DNA of 64,000 nucleotides from Flavivirga eckloniae. GTDB taxonomy: Bacteria > Bacteroidota > Bacteroidia > Flavobacteriales > Flavobacteriaceae. Where the stretch lies: assembly GCF_002886045.1 (NCBI RefSeq), contig NZ_CP025791.1, positions 2,929,001 through 2,993,000 of the forward strand, given 5' to 3'. This document shows, piece by piece, positions 62,070 to 64,000 of this stretch (positions are counted from its first letter, which is position 1; every line of letters begins with the position of its first letter). The notes under the pieces were generated by a model. The model was not told the origin of the DNA. It searched no databases and was given only the letters and a program-made list of their open reading frames with translations. The position numbers and the translations under genes are program-made.

Positions 62070-62444
62070 TTATTGTAAAACTTTGTTGGAAAATTTTTCG
62101 AACAAACGCTTCATTCTTGATTCTACTTGAGTAAAGGTTGGTTTTTCTTTGCCAATGTACAAAATCATAAACGCATATTGTGTTGTAATGTTGTTAAAAT
62201 GCTCAGCTTTGTTAAGTCTGTAAGCCTCTCGCAATAATCGTTTTATACGATTTCTATCCACGGCAGTTTTAAAATTTCGCTTACTTACAGAAACACCAGT
62301 TTTGGCAATTAGGTCCTCATCAAAACGGGTTTCAAGATAAACTAACCGCAAAGGAAAGGCAGAAACAGAACGTCCTTCTTTAAACAATTGCTCTATAAGC
62401 TTCTTGCTTTTTAGCTTTTCTTTTTTGGGATACGATGCTGACAT
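62070..62444 (-). CDS. rnpA: Ribonuclease P protein component
   Basis: This 124-residue basic protein helps RNase P RNA cut tRNA leaders. Seen are KEKLKSKKLIEQLFKEGRSV, SVSKRNFKTAVDRNRIKRL (the conserved RNR motif is VDRNRIKRLLRE), and an Arg/Lys-rich tail. The chosen ATG at 62444 gives the usual length; an ATG at 62555 would add 37 unrelated residues. TATTTTTG (62462-62469) with TTG 21 bases further upstream on the minus strand forms a good promoter just before this start, supporting the choice. Confidence 0.93.
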   Translation of the reverse strand: MSASYPKKEKLKSKKLIEQLFKEGRSVSAFPLRLVYLETRFDEDLIAKTGVSVSKRNFKTAVDRNRIKRLLREAYRLNKAEHFNNITTQYAFMILYIGKEKPTFTQVESRMKRLFEKFSNKVLQ

Positions 62445-62461
62445 AAATTTATATAAGATTA

Positions 62462-62493
62462 CAAAAATAGAAATAACTCTACGATCGTAGCAA
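62462..62493 (-). promoter_or_regulatory. Promoter of rnpA
   Basis: On the minus strand TTG (62491-62493) and TATTTTTG (62462-62469) are 21 bases apart, matching the Bacteroidota -33/-7 pattern. The -7 box ends 17 bases before the rnpA ATG at 62444. Confidence 0.5.
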
Positions 62494-62572
62494 TCAAGCA
62501 TGATAAAAATCATTTTTAAACTCGATGAATAGCAGTAATTTAATGGTTTTAACAAACACTAAACTATTAAAA

Positions 62573-64000
62573 ATGGGCGATTTAAATGTGACAAAATTAA
62601 AGACCAAAAAAGATAGAGCCAATTATATCCACCATTTATTGAACGACATTAAAGCACTTGATTTAATGATCGATAAAGGTATGATAGAGAAAGATGTTTT
62701 TAGAATAGGTGCAGAACAGGAGTTTTGTTTGGTTAACGATCAATTTTTACCAGAAAGTAAATCGTTAGAAATTTTAAAAGATATTGATGATGAACATTTT
62801 ACTACAGAAATAAGTAATTTTAATTTAGAGATAAATCTCGATGTTTTAGAACTTGGAAATACTTGCTTTTCTCAATTGCACAAGCAACTAGAAATGTTAC
62901 TGGAAAAAGCAAAAAAAGCAGCTTCTAAAAAAGGTGTTAAAATCGTGCTAACCGGCATTTTGCCATCACTTTCTATTAATAATGCCAACGTGAAGAGTAT
63001 GACCAATGTTGAGCGTTATTCTGTATTGAACGATGCTATAAAAGGCATCAGGCGGCAAAATTTCGATATCCATATTAAAGGAGTCGATGAATTAAATTTA
63101 TTGCATGATTCGGTTATGTTGGAAGGCTGCAATACCAGTTTTCAGATGCATTTACAACTAAGTCCAAAAACCTTTGTAGACAATTACAATTGGGCACAAG
63201 CCATTTCCGGACCTGTTTTAAGTGCCTGTACTAATTCTCCAATGTTGTTTGGTAAAGAGCTTTGGAGAGAAACCCGAATAGCGTTATTTACGCAAAGTGT
63301 CGATACCAGGGCTAATTCATATTTGTTAAACGAAAAACAATCGCGGGTTAGTTTTGGCAGCAGATGGCACACGGGATCGATAACCGATATTTTTAAAGAT
63401 AATATTTCCAGGTTTAGAAGTTTTATAACTACAGATTTTATTAAGGATAGTGTGGATATGTTAAACAATAATGAAGTTCCGGGGCTAAAAGCTTTGGGGC
63501 TGCATAATGGTACGGTATATCCCTGGAATCGGGTTTGCTATGGAAGAACAAATGGTAAACCAAACTTAAGAATTGAAAACCGGTATATTCCCGCTGGCCC
63601 AACAATTACAGATGAAATTGCAAATATGGCATTTTGGGTTGGAGTCATGTTAGGTAAACCCAAAAAGTATAACAACATACACAAGCAATGGGATTTTAAA
63701 GATATAAAAATGAATTTCTTTAATGCTGCTCGATATGGTATGGCTACCCAGTTTTTTTGGAATGGCAGCTATATTTCCAGTTACGATTTAATATTGAATG
63801 AGCTTTTACCTATGGCCTATAAAGGGTTGTATAGTGCCGGTGTGTCGCCACAAGACGCAGAGAGTTATTTAAGGGTTATAAAAAACAGAATACAAGCTCA
63901 TAGTGGTTCAGAATGGCTTATTAGAAATTATAGGCGATTATTAAAACACCATAAACGCTATGAGGCTATGCAAGTATTAACGTCTAAAATGTACGAAAAG
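62573..64000 (+). CDS. Glutamate-cysteine ligase family (GCS2-type) protein, partial
   Basis: The frame is open from the ATG at 62573 to the end of the window (476 codons, no stop), so the gene continues outside. Signs of a GCS2/carboxylate-amine ligase fold include FRIGAEQEFCLVNDQFLP, FNLEINLDVLELG, GCNTSFQMHLQLSPKTFV, PNLRIENRYIPAGPT and ENRYIPAGPTITD with conserved metal- and ATP-site acids. Flavobacterial relatives often add CBS domains downstream, which would lie outside this window. It is divergent from rnpA. The exact substrate is not certain. Confidence 0.8.
   Translation, partial: MGDLNVTKLKTKKDRANYIHHLLNDIKALDLMIDKGMIEKDVFRIGAEQEFCLVNDQFLPESKSLEILKDIDDEHFTTEISNFNLEINLDVLELGNTCFSQLHKQLEMLLEKAKKAASKKGVKIVLTGILPSLSINNANVKSMTNVERYSVLNDAIKGIRRQNFDIHIKGVDELNLLHDSVMLEGCNTSFQMHLQLSPKTFVDNYNWAQAISGPVLSACTNSPMLFGKELWRETRIALFTQSVDTRANSYLLNEKQSRVSFGSRWHTGSITDIFKDNISRFRSFITTDFIKDSVDMLNNNEVPGLKALGLHNGTVYPWNRVCYGRTNGKPNLRIENRYIPAGPTITDEIANMAFWVGVMLGKPKKYNNIHKQWDFKDIKMNFFNAARYGMATQFFWNGSYISSYDLILNELLPMAYKGLYSAGVSPQDAESYLRVIKNRIQAHSGSEWLIRNYRRLLKHHKRYEAMQVLTSKMYEK

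Noticed and set aside
62445-62555. Longer start for rnpA
   Set aside because: It would add 37 residues unlike RnpA and place the promoter-like TATTTTTG inside the gene.

Overview
The window is AT-rich chromosomal DNA from a member of Bacteroidota, most likely a marine Flavobacteriaceae species. The evidence is T9SS type A and type B sorting domains, a FecI/FecR/TonB-receptor cassette with an STN domain, TAnnTTTG-type promoter elements, a transmembrane propeller/Y_Y_Y/LuxR regulator, lipoprotein hydrolases, and housekeeping proteins of flavobacterial type. No transposase, integrase, phage gene, rRNA or CRISPR array was seen.

Layout. 1-336: the end of a DNA polymerase III delta-prime gene. 356-4285 (minus): sigma factor, anti-sigma factor and TonB-dependent receptor. 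4633-9373: accessory stretch with a repeat lipoprotein, a decayed copy of its repeat, a Crp-like regulator and two secreted T9SS beta-propeller proteins. 9588-12918: ribonuclease R (carrying an in-frame palindromic insertion), a YbjQ-like protein and a DUF2807 protein. 13051-33896: a beta-1,3/1,6-glucan (laminarin-type) utilisation locus. 34252-45542: LysE-type exporter, tRNA-Cys, folB, glnS, small membrane and secreted proteins, an SPFH protein, an SGNH hydrolase and gltX. 45894-53524: DUF4175 protein, ybeY, mnmG (between two identical parS-like palindromes), a methyltransferase and an OmpH-like protein. 53726-55174: a second T9SS propeller protein. 55175-56146: a gene-free AT-rich region with a perfect DnaA box and direct repeats, a possible oriC. 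56147-64000: rpiB, a CDF metal transporter, a GNAT enzyme, a T9SS type B leucine-rich-repeat protein, a double-OmpA protein, an S41 protease, rnpA, and the start of a GCS2-type ligase.

The glucan locus is the most striking part. A membrane-spanning regulator precedes an apparent operon without any SusC/SusD pair. Its first protein fuses a clan-A glycosidase TIM barrel to what looks like an outer-membrane beta-barrel. Two binding lipoproteins sharing a homologous module, a GH16 lipoprotein, a GH17 lipoprotein and a GH30 lipoprotein follow. An inner-membrane MelB-type symporter, a cytosolic GH149-like beta-1,3-glucan phosphorylase and a cytosolic GH17-like protein complete it. Inferred flow: GH16 cuts laminarin at the surface, the fusion protein may admit or process oligosaccharides, GH30 and GH17 trim them, the symporter imports them, and the phosphorylase yields glucose 1-phosphate.

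Several unlike palindromic repeats sit between genes (40495, 42833, 43921, 45703, 57501, 57583), and one small palindrome sits inside rnr. All functional calls rest on reading motifs and family knowledge; no database search was run.
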